Below are positions 31,437 to 41,312 of a stretch of DNA of 64,000 bases, piece after piece; the stretch's first letter is position 1, and the number at the start of each line of letters is the position of its first letter. The notes beneath the pieces were generated by a model. That model was not told the origin of the DNA. It worked only from the letters and a program-made list of their open reading frames with translations, and did no database searches. The DNA comes from Pedobacter psychrodurus. GTDB lineage: Bacteria; Bacteroidota; Bacteroidia; Sphingobacteriales; Sphingobacteriaceae. The translations under genes were made by a program, and so were the position numbers. Where the stretch lies: NCBI RefSeq assembly GCF_004331735.1, contig NZ_SJSO01000025.1:1-64000 (forward strand). Direction: 5' to 3'.

Positions 31437-32984
31437 CTATATTTTATCGGGCTGAAAGAACTTCACTGTTCCGTCTGCTTCGTTTGAAACAATTAACAAA
31501 CTTCTTCCATTTGGGCTATCTTTTGGCTTAACAAATAGCAAACCTTCAGGGGCGTCGCCTGTAGCGAACAATTGCACAAATTTTGGTGCTGTTGGAATGG
31601 TTAAATCATAAATAGCAATCATATCTGCACGTTCCATACCAATAAAAGCTAAGGTTTGCCCATTTACCTGGGCAACGACTACACTTTCTACCTCTACACC
31701 TTTATTATCAGAACGGTCATCATCATATTTACCTGCATCAATTACATGTTGCTCTAAGTCTTTACCGATGTTAGCTACCAAAGCGCCGGTATTTGCATTA
31801 ATAATGCTTACACTTCTTCCCCCTGTTGAGTATAATTCCTGATATACTTTGTTGGCTCCAACTAAAGTATAACCAACGGTATTTGTTACTGTAAGCCTAC
31901 CTAAATTGGCATCTAACTGTAGCGTTGCAGCGTTAGGGAATTTAATCGGGTCTAAAACAAGATCTTTTACACGTACTTCTTCTTTTGCATCTTTTGGTGT
32001 ATAATCTTGCCTGGTATCGCCTTCGTTGGCTAAAGCCAGGTAGGCAGTACCGCCAGCAGTAAAATACGAAATTGCATCTGGCAGATAAAAAGCTTTGATT
32101 GGCCAAGTGCCTAAAACTTTTTTACTGTCTTTATCGCTTACATCAAAAGCATTGTCGGCTAGACTGATATCTCTAGTGCCTAACGGATTTATTTTAGTAA
32201 TTGTTCCTGCAACAATATCTACCTCGGCAACGCCGTTGTTTTCTTGTAAGGTAACGTATGCTTTTTTAGAATCAGCGCTTACTGCAATATATTCGGGTTC
32301 GATATCTTGTGTAAAACTCGCATTTAAACCATAAATCCTGAATCCACCCGAAAGCAAAGTTGCTTTTTGTGTTTCAAAAGCGGCGAAATCTAATGTTTTA
32401 ACCGAATAATTATCTTTTATATTGATGATGGAGATGGTTCCTTTTGGATCAACCGTATAAGCAAGACTTGGTTCACCTTCGTTAGCTGATAAAATGTAAT
32501 TTCCATCTGGACTGAAAGTAACCATATCGGGCATGGCACCTACGGTGATTTTTTTAACTTCTTCTAAAGTTGACGTTTTTAATACTACTACATCGCCATT
32601 CCCTTGTTTATCTGAACCATCTAAAGCGATTGCCAATAAACCATTACTTACCGCTACGCTATTAATACCAGCATTACTTGCAAAGGTTAAGGTCTGCAAT
32701 TTTGTAACAGTTGGATATTTGCTCATATCAACTACATCAACTTTGGTGCCTCCATCATTGCTTACTACAAATAATCTTTTTGTTAATGGGTCGTATGCAG
32801 AAATTTCTGAAGCAAATTCTCCACCTAAATCAATGGAAGCAGTTTCTTTAAAGCTGTCGATTTTTTCAGGAACGATAGCTTCTACTGGAGGATCTACAAT
32901 CGGATCATCAGTTGGATCTTTTTTGCAGGCAGTAAATGCCAACGACGCAATAAGGATTGCACCAAATAGTTTTTTACAGTTCAT
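31437..32984 (-). CDS. Choice-of-anchor I family beta-propeller lipoprotein
   Basis: 515 aa with a lipoprotein signal ending FTAC (Cys20, then KKDPTDD), so exposed at the cell envelope. The body is a seven-bladed-type propeller of the 'choice-of-anchor I' / alkaline-phosphatase-associated family: repeated blades such as LFVVSNDGGTKVDVVDMSKY, MVTFSPDGNYILSANEGEPS and AYVTLQENNGVAEVDI, ending FVQLFATGDAPEGLLFV. Such proteins are secreted and poorly characterised; a role in phosphate-ester handling or surface binding is only suggested by relatives. Single gene with its own terminator. Confidence 0.85.
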   Translation of the reverse strand: MNCKKLFGAILIASLAFTACKKDPTDDPIVDPPVEAIVPEKIDSFKETASIDLGGEFASEISAYDPLTKRLFVVSNDGGTKVDVVDMSKYPTVTKLQTLTFASNAGINSVAVSNGLLAIALDGSDKQGNGDVVVLKTSTLEEVKKITVGAMPDMVTFSPDGNYILSANEGEPSLAYTVDPKGTISIINIKDNYSVKTLDFAAFETQKATLLSGGFRIYGLNASFTQDIEPEYIAVSADSKKAYVTLQENNGVAEVDIVAGTITKINPLGTRDISLADNAFDVSDKDSKKVLGTWPIKAFYLPDAISYFTAGGTAYLALANEGDTRQDYTPKDAKEEVRVKDLVLDPIKFPNAATLQLDANLGRLTVTNTVGYTLVGANKVYQELYSTGGRSVSIINANTGALVANIGKDLEQHVIDAGKYDDDRSDNKGVEVESVVVAQVNGQTLAFIGMERADMIAIYDLTIPTAPKFVQLFATGDAPEGLLFVKPKDSPNGRSLLIVSNEADGTVKFFQPDKI

Positions 32985-33113
32985 GGTTTATTTAATATCT
33001 GAACCGCAAAAATAGAGGCGCATAACGTTAATTTTTAGGCGTTGTTTGTTATCATTTTATTAAGAAAATATAAAGACCAATGCAAAAAGATTAAAGCTAC
33101 CAGACTAAAGTAA

Positions 33114-33141
33114 AAAAGCCGACAATTTCTTATCGGCTTTA
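33114..33141 (-). terminator. Intrinsic terminator after lpd
   Basis: Minus strand: AAAGCCGAT and ATTGTCGGCTT with a short loop, followed by TTTT. It lies 135 bases after the lpd stop; no other gene lies between. Confidence 0.7.
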
Positions 33142-33275
33142 GGTTTTTGCATGAGGGATAGGAGTGTAAATCTCCCGATTTATCGGGAATTAACGTATAG
33201 CCCGACCCTTGCGCAGCTTGGGGCATGCCCAAAATATTAAACTTTAATTAATCGACCTTAACACCGACCTATCGA

Positions 33276-34682
33276 TTAAATATGTATCGCTCTATTATCA
33301 GTTGCGGCAAGTGCAGCTTCTTTTAAGGCTTCGGTATAAGTTGGATGCGCATGGCAAGTACGTGCAATATCTTCGGCAGATGCACGGAATTCCATGGCAA
33401 TAACCGCTTCTGCAATCATATCAGCAGCACGCGGGCCGATCATGTGTACACCTAAAACTTCATCGGTAGCGGCATCGGCTAATACCTTAATGAAGCCATC
33501 GGTATCCATACTCGCTTTTGCACGTCCGCTGGCTTTGAAAGGGAATGAACCAGTTTTATACTTAACACCTTTTTCTTTTAGCTGTTCTTCTGTTAAACCT
33601 ACAGAAGCAACCTCTGGCCAGGTGTATACCACACCAGGGACTAAGTTATAATTGATATGTGGTTTCTGACCTGCAATAGTTTCGGCAACGTATGTACCTT
33701 CATCTTCTGCTTTGTGCGCCAACATAGCACCAGTAATTACATCACCAATAGCATAAACACCTTTCACCGAAGTTTCTAAATGCTCATTAACCGGAATTTT
33801 CTTACCTCTTTCTTCTACCGTGATTCCGATTTTATCTAAACCTAAACCTTCGCTATATGCTGTACGGCCAACAGCAACGATACAATAATCGGCTTCTAAA
33901 GAAATGGTTTCGCCTTTTGGTGTTTCGGCATTAACCGTTACGGTTTTACCTTTAGTGGTAGCACCGGTAACTTTATGGCCCATGTAAAACTCCATGCCTA
34001 ATGTTTTCTTTAACACTCGTTGAAGTTCTTTACCCAAACCAGCATCCATCGTACCGATAATAGATGGCAAAAACTCAACAACAGAAACCTTTGTGCCTAA
34101 ACGGGCATATACCGAACCTAACTCTAAACCGATTACACCACCACCGATTACCACCATGGTTTTTGGCACTTCTTTAATGTTTAAAGCCTCAGTTGAAGTA
34201 ATGATGCGTTTTTTATCAATGGGTAAAAACGGTAAAGCTGTTGGTTTAGAACCTGTAGCAATGATTACATTTTTAGCTGATAATGTTTCTGTAGAACCAT
34301 CGGCTTTAGTTACCAGGATAGTATTTTTATCTACAAAAGAACCAACGCCTTCGAAAGAATCGATTTTATTTTTCTTGAACAAATAAGTGATACCGGCTGT
34401 ATTTTGAGCAACAACATCGTCTTTACGGGCGATCATTTGTTTCATATCAACCTTTAAATCTTTTAAGTTGATACCATGGGTAGTGAACGTATGAGCAGCG
34501 TTATGAAAATGCTCTGAAGAATCTAATAAAGCCTTAGACGGGATACAGCCTACATTTAAGCAGGTACCACCAAAAGTTTTATATTTTTCAACAACTGCAG
34601 TTTTTAAACCTAACTGAGCACAACGGATTGCGCCTACATAACCGCCCGGCCCTGAACCGATAACAACGACATCGTATTGCAT
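33276..34682 (-). CDS. lpdA: Dihydrolipoyl dehydrogenase
   Basis: 468-aa FAD enzyme that reoxidises dihydrolipoamide in 2-oxoacid dehydrogenase complexes or the glycine-cleavage system. The start at 34682 (MQYDVVVIGSGPGGYVGA) is the family start; the frame is open 23 codons further. Redox-active disulfide: GGTCLNVGCIPSKALL (about 39-54). NAD site: VVIGGGVIGLELGSVY. Catalytic base: CHAHPTYTEALKEAAL near the C-terminus. No E1 or E2 gene is next to it, so the partner complex is not shown here. Confidence 0.95.
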   Translation of the reverse strand: MQYDVVVIGSGPGGYVGAIRCAQLGLKTAVVEKYKTFGGTCLNVGCIPSKALLDSSEHFHNAAHTFTTHGINLKDLKVDMKQMIARKDDVVAQNTAGITYLFKKNKIDSFEGVGSFVDKNTILVTKADGSTETLSAKNVIIATGSKPTALPFLPIDKKRIITSTEALNIKEVPKTMVVIGGGVIGLELGSVYARLGTKVSVVEFLPSIIGTMDAGLGKELQRVLKKTLGMEFYMGHKVTGATTKGKTVTVNAETPKGETISLEADYCIVAVGRTAYSEGLGLDKIGITVEERGKKIPVNEHLETSVKGVYAIGDVITGAMLAHKAEDEGTYVAETIAGQKPHINYNLVPGVVYTWPEVASVGLTEEQLKEKGVKYKTGSFPFKASGRAKASMDTDGFIKVLADAATDEVLGVHMIGPRAADMIAEAVIAMEFRASAEDIARTCHAHPTYTEALKEAALAATDNRAIHI

Positions 34683-35026
34683 AATTTTATGAGAATTTTG
34701 ATTAGCCAAATGTAGGGAAAAAAGGCGGAATGCTGAAAGTCGATTAGGCAATAGAAATCGGTTTCTTAGTCATTGGTTTATCAGTTGTTGGTTCTTCGCC
34801 GATACCTGATGCCCCAATAGATCAAATATTGAAGATCAATAAGATAATGCAATAAAAGTTCAAAAGCCCATAGGTTGATGAGCGTATGAAAACATTTTAC
34901 TTTAAGACTATAAAATGTTTTACCTAACCCAAACAAACCCAATGGACTAATGAACGAGACTCAATTAAGCGTTATCAGTTTGTAGTTGGCAATTTTCAAC
35001 TATGAATTACCCACCAATGAACCAAC
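34683..35026. other. Intergenic region without recognised features
   Basis: 344 bases between two minus-strand genes. It contains loosely repeated words (CCAATGGACTAATGAAC, CCACCAATGAACC) like those at 4190-4325, and presumably the lpd promoter near 34690-34760. No hairpin with a T-run or credible open frame was seen. Confidence 0.5.
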
Positions 35027-35425
35027 CTACAAACTTAACGATGCTGATGCACTTAAGATTGCGCCGCTAGATGTGCCCTCTCTTTTTAATTCTCCATCTA
35101 CATAAATTTGCACTTTTAACGTAGAATTAGCATTGGCGCCTGTTGCATTTGCAGCAATGTTTAAAGAAATGGTTCCTGCTGGCACCGTAATCTCCTGACT
35201 TGTCCAGGTAGTTCCGCTAAGGCTCGTTGCGGTGGTAATTTGTGAATCGTAGCCATAAACTACAGCACTAATGTTGCTACCTGCCGATGCTTCGAGTTTA
35301 AAAACTACCTTGTGTGAAGATTTTGATGGCGATTCTCCCCCATCTTTTTTACACGACATTAAACCTGTAAATAACACTAAGGCAAAAAAAGAAAGTACAA
35401 ATGTTTTAATTTTGATGTTTTTCAT
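35027..35425 (-). CDS. Small lipoprotein of unknown function
   Basis: 132 aa from the Met at 35425 (MKNIKIKTFVLSFF), which gives a lipoprotein signal ending LMSC (Cys25). The upstream 21 open codons are not convincing. The mature domain is a Ser/Thr/Ala-rich beta-sandwich-like module (KVVFKLEASAGSNISAVVYG, ITVPAGTISLNIAANATG, KVQIYVDGELKREG) of a type common in Bacteroidetes lipoproteins. Function unknown; divergent from the sensor-kinase gene 147 bases away. Confidence 0.7.
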   Translation of the reverse strand: MKNIKIKTFVLSFFALVLFTGLMSCKKDGGESPSKSSHKVVFKLEASAGSNISAVVYGYDSQITTATSLSGTTWTSQEITVPAGTISLNIAANATGANANSTLKVQIYVDGELKREGTSSGAILSASASLSL

Positions 35426-35572
35426 AATTATATTTAAAAAAATAGAACTACAAATAAACAAATGAGCACTTTGCTTTACAATAACCATATAATACCATTT
35501 TTTTCTACCTGATTTCAGGTATATTCTGGGTTTAATTTCTGATTGAGAAATAAACCGTGCATTTTTAGATTA

Positions 35573-37588
35573 ATGAGAAATTATATCATCTTTCTGGCAC
35601 TCCTTATTTTCTATTCGTTGAATAGCCGGGCCCAGCTGCAACCAGCCGACCAGCAATATACCGACAGTCTAAGCCGCATCGTAAGTGGAAACTTCCGCGA
35701 TAGCCTTAAAGCCGAGGCTGGTTTTAAACTAACCGATTTCTGGGTAGATCATGATAGTTCCAAAGCAGTATTATACTTGAACAAGGCAAGAACCTGGAGC
35801 AAAAAGTATCCTTTACTGCTAGCCAGGTCTTATTGGTACGAATCTTTAATTTACCAAGGCCGGAATTACACAAAAGCCGAAAAGTTACTCATCCATGCCG
35901 ATTCGTTATTAAGCAAGTTTAATACAAAAGCTATTTACCGGCTGCGATCGATGGTTTGGCACAACTATGGTTTGATACAACAGCACAAAGACGATCTTAA
36001 AGCAACACTCGATATACTGATCAACCGCGTTTTACCACTTTCTAAAAAGGCTGGCGACAAAAACTTTTTAGGCACAGAATACGTCTCTATCGGAACGATT
36101 TTTACAAACCTTGGCCAATACGAAAAAGCTGCACCTTACTTGCAGCAAGGTTTAAATGCCTTAAAAGATACTTCTCCTGATAAGTATTATCTACTCATTA
36201 ATGCGCACCTAACTACTGCAGGAAACTATTATCATCTAAAAAACTATAGTCTCACCAAAAAACACCTCGATCTGGCCAAAACAATACTGGATAAATCAGA
36301 CCATGTGGCTATAGGCTACCCGATGGCAATATTTTGGCTCGACTACTACAAAAGCACCACACGCTATTTAATTAACACCAAACAATACACCCTTGCTTTG
36401 TTAGATGCAGATAAAGCCATTAAACTGGCCGAAAAGCTAACCGACAATTATTCTTTACAGGAAGTAATATTTGAGAAATACAGAATCCTTTTTAAACAGA
36501 AAAATTTTGTTCTGGCTAAAAAAACGTTGCTGCAAATTATCGATCAGCCAGAAATAAATACATTGGCAACAAATAAGCTCAAATTAGCAGAAGCGCTTGC
36601 AGAAGTAAATTACGCCAGCGGCAATATTAAAGAGGCTTATAACTGGATAAAAAAGAGCAAATTATTAAACGACAGCCTAAATGAAAGTAAACTAAAAGAA
36701 GATATTAATGCGTTAGAAATTAAATATAAAAATGCAGAAAACCAGAAAAAAATAGCCAGTTTAAATGCAGAAAAGAAACAAAATGCATTAATTATAAAGA
36801 ACAATAAAACAACAACCTTTCTATTAATTGCAGCATCTTTCTTTCTGCTAATCATCGTTATCCTTTTGTATTTTTACTTTAGGGGCTATAAAAAGCTTGC
36901 GGAGCAAAGGAGTATAAACTATAAACAGAAAGTGGCCGAATTACAACAAAAACAGCAATTGGAAATTAGCAGGGCCATGCTAAATGCCGAAGAAAAAGAA
37001 AGAAACAGGGTAGCGCAGGATTTACATGATGGACTTGGCGGAATGTTATCAGGTTTAAAAATTAACTTATCCAATTGGGCAAAACACAGGGAAATGCAGC
37101 TGCCTGATGCAGAGCTACAAAGAATTGTTAATCAACTGGATAATTCTGTAACAGAATTAAGGCACATTGCCCGGAATATGATGCCACAAACATTATTAAA
37201 ATTCGGATTAGAAACGGCCTTAAAAGACCTGGCAGAATCGGCGATGAGCAATCATATGCATATCGATTTTCAAGCACTCAATATCCCTAAACATATTGCC
37301 CTTGAAGAACAGATAATTATTTACAGGATTGTACAGGAAATACTCACCAACACACTAAAGCATGCTCAGGCATCTGAAGTAGTTTTACAGTGCAGCGAAA
37401 ACAAAAACTGGTTTTATATCACAGTTGAGGACAATGGAATTGGCTTTGATGCCTTAACCTATAAAAAGGGATTAGGAGTAGAAAACATTAAAAATAGGGT
37501 AGCCTATCTTAAGGGCACTTTCGAAATCGATTCGCACCCTGGCAATGGTACAACTATAAATATCGAAATCCCCATCAGTTATGAATAA
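35573..37588 (+). CDS. TPR-containing sensor histidine kinase (HisKA_3)
   Basis: 671 aa from the Met at 35573, which opens a signal peptide (MRNYIIFLALLIFYSLNSRA). About 350 residues of TPR-like helical repeats follow and would face the periplasm (GQYEKAAPYLQQGLNAL). A coiled coil precedes a single membrane segment (FLLIAASFFLLIIVILLYFY, ~425). Inside the cell is a second coiled coil, the phospho-acceptor helix RNRVAQDLHDGLGGMLSGLK, and an HATPase domain (EILTNTLKHAQ, VEDNGIGFD, GLGVENI, GNGTTINIEI). Its stop overlaps the response-regulator start, so they form a two-component pair. The signal is unknown. Confidence 0.92.
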   Translation: MRNYIIFLALLIFYSLNSRAQLQPADQQYTDSLSRIVSGNFRDSLKAEAGFKLTDFWVDHDSSKAVLYLNKARTWSKKYPLLLARSYWYESLIYQGRNYTKAEKLLIHADSLLSKFNTKAIYRLRSMVWHNYGLIQQHKDDLKATLDILINRVLPLSKKAGDKNFLGTEYVSIGTIFTNLGQYEKAAPYLQQGLNALKDTSPDKYYLLINAHLTTAGNYYHLKNYSLTKKHLDLAKTILDKSDHVAIGYPMAIFWLDYYKSTTRYLINTKQYTLALLDADKAIKLAEKLTDNYSLQEVIFEKYRILFKQKNFVLAKKTLLQIIDQPEINTLATNKLKLAEALAEVNYASGNIKEAYNWIKKSKLLNDSLNESKLKEDINALEIKYKNAENQKKIASLNAEKKQNALIIKNNKTTTFLLIAASFFLLIIVILLYFYFRGYKKLAEQRSINYKQKVAELQQKQQLEISRAMLNAEEKERNRVAQDLHDGLGGMLSGLKINLSNWAKHREMQLPDAELQRIVNQLDNSVTELRHIARNMMPQTLLKFGLETALKDLAESAMSNHMHIDFQALNIPKHIALEEQIIIYRIVQEILTNTLKHAQASEVVLQCSENKNWFYITVEDNGIGFDALTYKKGLGVENIKNRVAYLKGTFEIDSHPGNGTTINIEIPISYE

Positions 37589-38213
37589 TATGATTAAACT
37601 AGCTGTTGTTGATGACCATCCAATTGTTATACAAGGAATCGTTTCCTTAATCAACAACCTTGAAAACATGCAGGTAGTAGGCAGTTTTCAATCAGGCAGC
37701 GCATTAATTTCCTTTTTAAATACCCACGAAATAGATATTGTGCTGCTCGATGTTATGTTGCCAGATGTAAATGGAATTGAACTATGTGCGCAGGTTAAAA
37801 AGTTATCGCCTAAAACGATCGTTATTGCCATTAGCAATCATACCGAAAGAAGCATCATTATGCAGATTTTACAAAATGGGGCGAGTGGTTACATTTTAAA
37901 AAATGCTTCGGTAGAGGAGCTAAAAAACGGTATCGAAACTGCGCTTAGAGGAGAACTGGCCTTTAGCAAAGAAGTTATTGAAATTATTGCTAAACCTTCG
38001 GTAAATGATTTAAAAGGACGACCAAAATTCACCAAACGCGAAAAACAGATCCTTCAATTAATCGCACAGGGAAAAACAACCGCCAGCATCGCAGAAGAGC
38101 TTTTTCTAAGTCCATTAACCATCGAAACCCATCGCCGCAACATGATGCAAAAACTCGATGTTAAAAACGCGATAGAACTGATAAACATTGCTACAGAGCA
38201 GTTATTAATTTGA
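37581..38213 (+). CDS. LuxR/NarL-type response regulator
   Basis: 210 aa. The receiver domain (1-120) has the acidic pair in VVDDHP, the phospho-accepting Asp in IVLLDVMLPDVNG, and the conserved Lys in GYILKNAS. The DNA-binding domain (about 145-205) reads FTKREKQILQLIAQGKTTAS, then LSPLTIETHRRNMMQKL. The start ATG at 37581 overlaps the kinase gene by eight bases; an internal Met at 37590 is equally possible. Partner of the upstream kinase; target genes are not evident. Confidence 0.92.
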   Translation: MNNMIKLAVVDDHPIVIQGIVSLINNLENMQVVGSFQSGSALISFLNTHEIDIVLLDVMLPDVNGIELCAQVKKLSPKTIVIAISNHTERSIIMQILQNGASGYILKNASVEELKNGIETALRGELAFSKEVIEIIAKPSVNDLKGRPKFTKREKQILQLIAQGKTTASIAEELFLSPLTIETHRRNMMQKLDVKNAIELINIATEQLLI

Positions 38214-38237
38214 TGGATTCAACCCAAAACTAGTGCC

Positions 38238-38594
38238 TTAAACGCTTTGTCCAAAAGTGAGTAAATTGCTATCTGGATCAAGCATTGCAAATTCTTTTTG
38301 CCCCCATGGTTTGGTTTGCAGGCTCCCATTCGGATGAATGCTTTGTTTAGTATCAAGCATAGATTTGTACAGCCCTTCTATATCATTAGTGCGGATATAA
38401 ACCTGCCCATAGTTTTCTTTCGGATCAAGTGTTTCGAATAGGAAAAAGTGAATCTGAATATTGTCTTTTTGCACCATCAGGTAATCCTTAAAATCGGCGC
38501 TCCCAATGTCTTTAAAGCCTAATTTATTTACATAAAAATCTCTGGTGATTTCTTTATCACGCATTGGAAGTTTTGGGTTAATCTCTGTTAGCAT
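38238..38594 (-). CDS. VOC family protein (glyoxalase/bleomycin-resistance fold)
   Basis: 118-aa single-module VOC protein. It starts with the family's LPMRDKEITRDFYVNKLGF, has the mid DNIQIHFFLFE and VYIRTNDIEGLY strands, and ends KEFAMLDPDSNLLTFGQ. The putative metal-ligand His/Glu pattern of true enzymes is partly kept (IHFF, then the end region), but the substrate is not predictable; many such proteins bind drugs such as bleomycin. First of several minus-strand genes facing the two-component pair. Confidence 0.85.
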   Translation of the reverse strand: MLTEINPKLPMRDKEITRDFYVNKLGFKDIGSADFKDYLMVQKDNIQIHFFLFETLDPKENYGQVYIRTNDIEGLYKSMLDTKQSIHPNGSLQTKPWGQKEFAMLDPDSNLLTFGQSV

Positions 38595-38657
38595 ATTTTT
38601 TTTATTTCAAAAATCGGTATTTTTCTGAAAAGCTGAACTTGATCCAGATCAGGAAAT

Positions 38658-39206
38658 TTAATGATTTGCCCTCACCCTACTCAATGTTTCAGGGGCGATC
38701 TTAAGATATGAAGCGATCATTTTGACCGGAAAAACCTGCACGATGAGCGGCTTAGCATTTTTGATGTAATTGTATTTTTGGATAGGATTTAACGCATTGT
38801 CAAAAAGATAAGTTCTATTGTTTGTCTGGTCAAAAATCTTAGCCAAGCTTAAAAAAGATTGCGACCTGGCAATCAGACCATGCAGATTAATTAAACTCAA
38901 TTCTAGCACATCCGACTTCTCAAATGCTTTGATCGTGGTATCTGATGGCACTTGATTGATCAGACTAGGATGATTGAACATCCACTCCTGGGGCAAATGC
39001 AGGTCGATGATGGTTTCTGTCATGTTGTTAAACTGGAATTGAAAAAAAGATCCAGATAAAATGAAATAAACAGATTGACAGATTTCACCCAGATGCAAGA
39101 GCACGTCATTTTTATGGAACGACTTTCGGATAGTATGCTCTTCAAAAAGAAGCACATCGTTAGCAGAAAATTGCCCAACACTGTTTAAAATCTCCTGAGT
39201 TGACAT
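38658..39206 (-). CDS. Crp/Fnr family transcriptional regulator
   Basis: 182-aa regulator with a cyclic-nucleotide-binding-like beta-roll (about 30-115: KSFHKNDVLLHLGEICQSVY, FILSGSFFQFQF). At the C-terminus is a winged helix reduced to MIASYLKIAPETLSRVRANH, the usual recognition helix of Bacteroidetes Crp-like proteins. The arginine needed to bind cAMP is not evident, so the effector is unknown. The next gene upstream (HAD) ends seven bases away. Confidence 0.88.
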   Translation of the reverse strand: MSTQEILNSVGQFSANDVLLFEEHTIRKSFHKNDVLLHLGEICQSVYFILSGSFFQFQFNNMTETIIDLHLPQEWMFNHPSLINQVPSDTTIKAFEKSDVLELSLINLHGLIARSQSFLSLAKIFDQTNNRTYLFDNALNPIQKYNYIKNAKPLIVQVFPVKMIASYLKIAPETLSRVRANH

Positions 39207-39213
39207 ATTAACA

Positions 39214-39879
39214 TTAGATCAATCCTTTTTCCAGTATAAATGCTTTGGCATTTGCAAAGCTGAGGAACAATTCATCAGCGATCTTCAGTTTTTGGTGTGC
39301 ACGCACATTACTTTGGATAGCATAACAGATAATGCCCGCCGCTAAAGCCGATTTAACACCATTTAGGGTATCTTCAAAAACAATGCACTCTTCTTTTTTT
39401 ACACCCAATCGTTCCACACAAAGATTATAACTTTCAGGATCGGGCTTAGATTTGCTTACATCTGTTCTGGTAATAAACAAACTGAAATACTTGGCCAAAC
39501 CGTTCCGCTCAAAAACAGCTTCAACATCAATTTTAGGACTGGCGGTAACCACTGCAAGCGTAAGTCCTTTTTCATAAACAAATTGGATAAATTCTAATGC
39601 ATAAGGCATTAAAGCAATATCAGTTGTTCTGAAACCATCAAAAGTTATTTTTTCTCTCCTGTTGATAAAGCCTTCCAATTCTTCCTCAATTTTGTATCGG
39701 TCTATTATGGTCTTTGCATTTTTCGGCAGGGGAATTCCAGCGTAATTTGTTAACCAGTCACTAAAATCAAGCGCCACTTCATACTCACGTAAAAACTTGT
39801 TCCAACAATCGAAATGAAATCGCTCAGAATCAATTAATGTACCATCTAAATCAAATAGTAACGCTTTTATTTTACTCAT
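39214..39879 (-). CDS. HAD superfamily phosphatase, beta-phosphoglucomutase-like
   Basis: 221-aa cytoplasmic HAD hydrolase. Motif I LLFDLDGTLIDSE (nucleophile Asp, about 10-12), motif II LAVVTASPK, motif III with SKPDPESYN and motif IV CIVFEDTLNGVKSALAAG are all present. A helical cap sits between motifs I and II, as in subfamily I phosphatases and beta-phosphoglucomutases. The substrate is likely a sugar phosphate but is not determined. It precedes the Crp-like gene by seven bases. Confidence 0.9.
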   Translation of the reverse strand: MSKIKALLFDLDGTLIDSERFHFDCWNKFLREYEVALDFSDWLTNYAGIPLPKNAKTIIDRYKIEEELEGFINRREKITFDGFRTTDIALMPYALEFIQFVYEKGLTLAVVTASPKIDVEAVFERNGLAKYFSLFITRTDVSKSKPDPESYNLCVERLGVKKEECIVFEDTLNGVKSALAAGIICYAIQSNVRAHQKLKIADELFLSFANAKAFILEKGLI

Positions 39880-39904
39880 TATATATTTTTAACAGGAATT
39901 AGTT

Positions 39905-41065
39905 TTATGGAATTACCTCAAACAATAAAAATTGCTGCACCTGCGATTTTCCAAAGTTATTGTCTACACAGAAAATTAAAGAGTTATGTCCATTAGGCAA
40001 TTTTGGACCAAAGGTAACACCTTCAAAATTATCGATATGTATATTTAAAGCATCAAAATCGAAAAGCAATTTCTTGGTTAGCGGCCTTGGTGGATTTTGC
40101 ACAAAAGAGCTATTATCGATTTCATTTTCAGCACCAAGCAAATCAACCAGGTAAAGTTTTAAAAAGGTATGATCATCGTGCCCTTTTGCCCAGGCCCTTT
40201 CCATTACCAAAAGGGTATGATTGTTAACCGCTAATATTTCGGAGATTCCGTTTACATTCCAATCGTTTTCAACCGTAGGTTTAACCGGCATTGCGCCAAG
40301 GTTATAAGCATATTGGGCGATATTCTTTTTGGTAGCAACATCGAATTTTAAAATCCGCGTTAAGGCTTTATCATATTCAAAAGTGGCCTGAGGGCCATCT
40401 TGGTAAAGTGGCTCTTCTAAGCTGGCATATAATATTTTGTACTGATCGGCATAAGTTAAACCTTCAAATAAGGCATTTTTGCGCGGTCCACTTTCGGTTT
40501 TTGTAAAGTAAAAACCTTTAGGCATTGGGATGGTATCTAAGAACTTTCCTGCTGTAGAAATAAAGGTTAAACCAGGCTGAACAATCGTTGTATCTCCGTT
40601 CTTAAACAACCGTTCCCCCTCACTGCTCCAAAGCAATTGTTTGGTTAACGGGTTATAACGAATCGATTCGCCATCAGGTTTTACACTTTTATCAGTACCG
40701 TACTGAGGATATTGTTTCCCATTTTCTTGCAGCATATAAGTAACACCAGTTACACGAATGGTATCTATCTTATTTTCTTTAATATCAATCTGTGCAGTAT
40801 AAATTCTTGCCGGACTGCGCTGCGACGGATCATCACTGATCATGTAATATTGGTTCTGCTTTACATCGTAATCAATCCCCGATAAACCACCAACAACCGT
40901 ATTTTGGAAAATTGGATTTAACGGCATAATATATTCATCCAAAAACTTTACAGACGAAATACTGGCCTCATTTTGCTTAACCACAGCATACTTTGTTGCA
41001 GAACAAGATGAGAGCACAATAGCAAGAACTGAATACACAAAGAAGAGCTGGGATACAGGTTTCAA
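39905..41065 (-). CDS. Esterase-like phytase-family lipoprotein
   Basis: 386 aa with a lipoprotein signal ending LSSC (Cys21). The mature part matches the 'esterase-like activity of phytase' propeller family: VVGGLSGIDYDVKQNQYYMI, SDDPSQRSPARIY, VKPDGESIRYNP, LFEGLTYADQYK, and the closing NIHIDNFEGVTFGPKLPNG. These are secreted proteins thought to act on phosphate esters. It is 25 bases upstream of the HAD gene in the same direction and may share a transcript. Confidence 0.82.
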   Translation of the reverse strand: MKPVSQLFFVYSVLAIVLSSCSATKYAVVKQNEASISSVKFLDEYIMPLNPIFQNTVVGGLSGIDYDVKQNQYYMISDDPSQRSPARIYTAQIDIKENKIDTIRVTGVTYMLQENGKQYPQYGTDKSVKPDGESIRYNPLTKQLLWSSEGERLFKNGDTTIVQPGLTFISTAGKFLDTIPMPKGFYFTKTESGPRKNALFEGLTYADQYKILYASLEEPLYQDGPQATFEYDKALTRILKFDVATKKNIAQYAYNLGAMPVKPTVENDWNVNGISEILAVNNHTLLVMERAWAKGHDDHTFLKLYLVDLLGAENEIDNSSFVQNPPRPLTKKLLFDFDALNIHIDNFEGVTFGPKLPNGHNSLIFCVDNNFGKSQVQQFLLFEVIP

Positions 41066-41312
41066 ATCGAAATGTTTAGACCGTAAAAATATGGATTTTT
41101 GGTCGCTCGAGATATGTCATCCTGAATTTATTTTACTGTGCCTTTCCGCTGCGCTATAGGTCAGGGTCATGGTTGTGGTGTCAGATATTACCATCTGACA
41201 TGGAGTGCATTTAATAACCCGATGAATCAATTTTCAATAAAATTAAACAAAAACAGCCGGATGGGAACATCCGACTGCACATTATACCAAAACAGATACT
41301 CAAGATTTGTCG

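Noticed and set aside
32533..33015. 160-aa plus-strand open frame antisense to the beta-propeller lipoprotein
   Set aside because: Shadow frame; it covers the signal peptide end of the real gene and has no promoter or domain.
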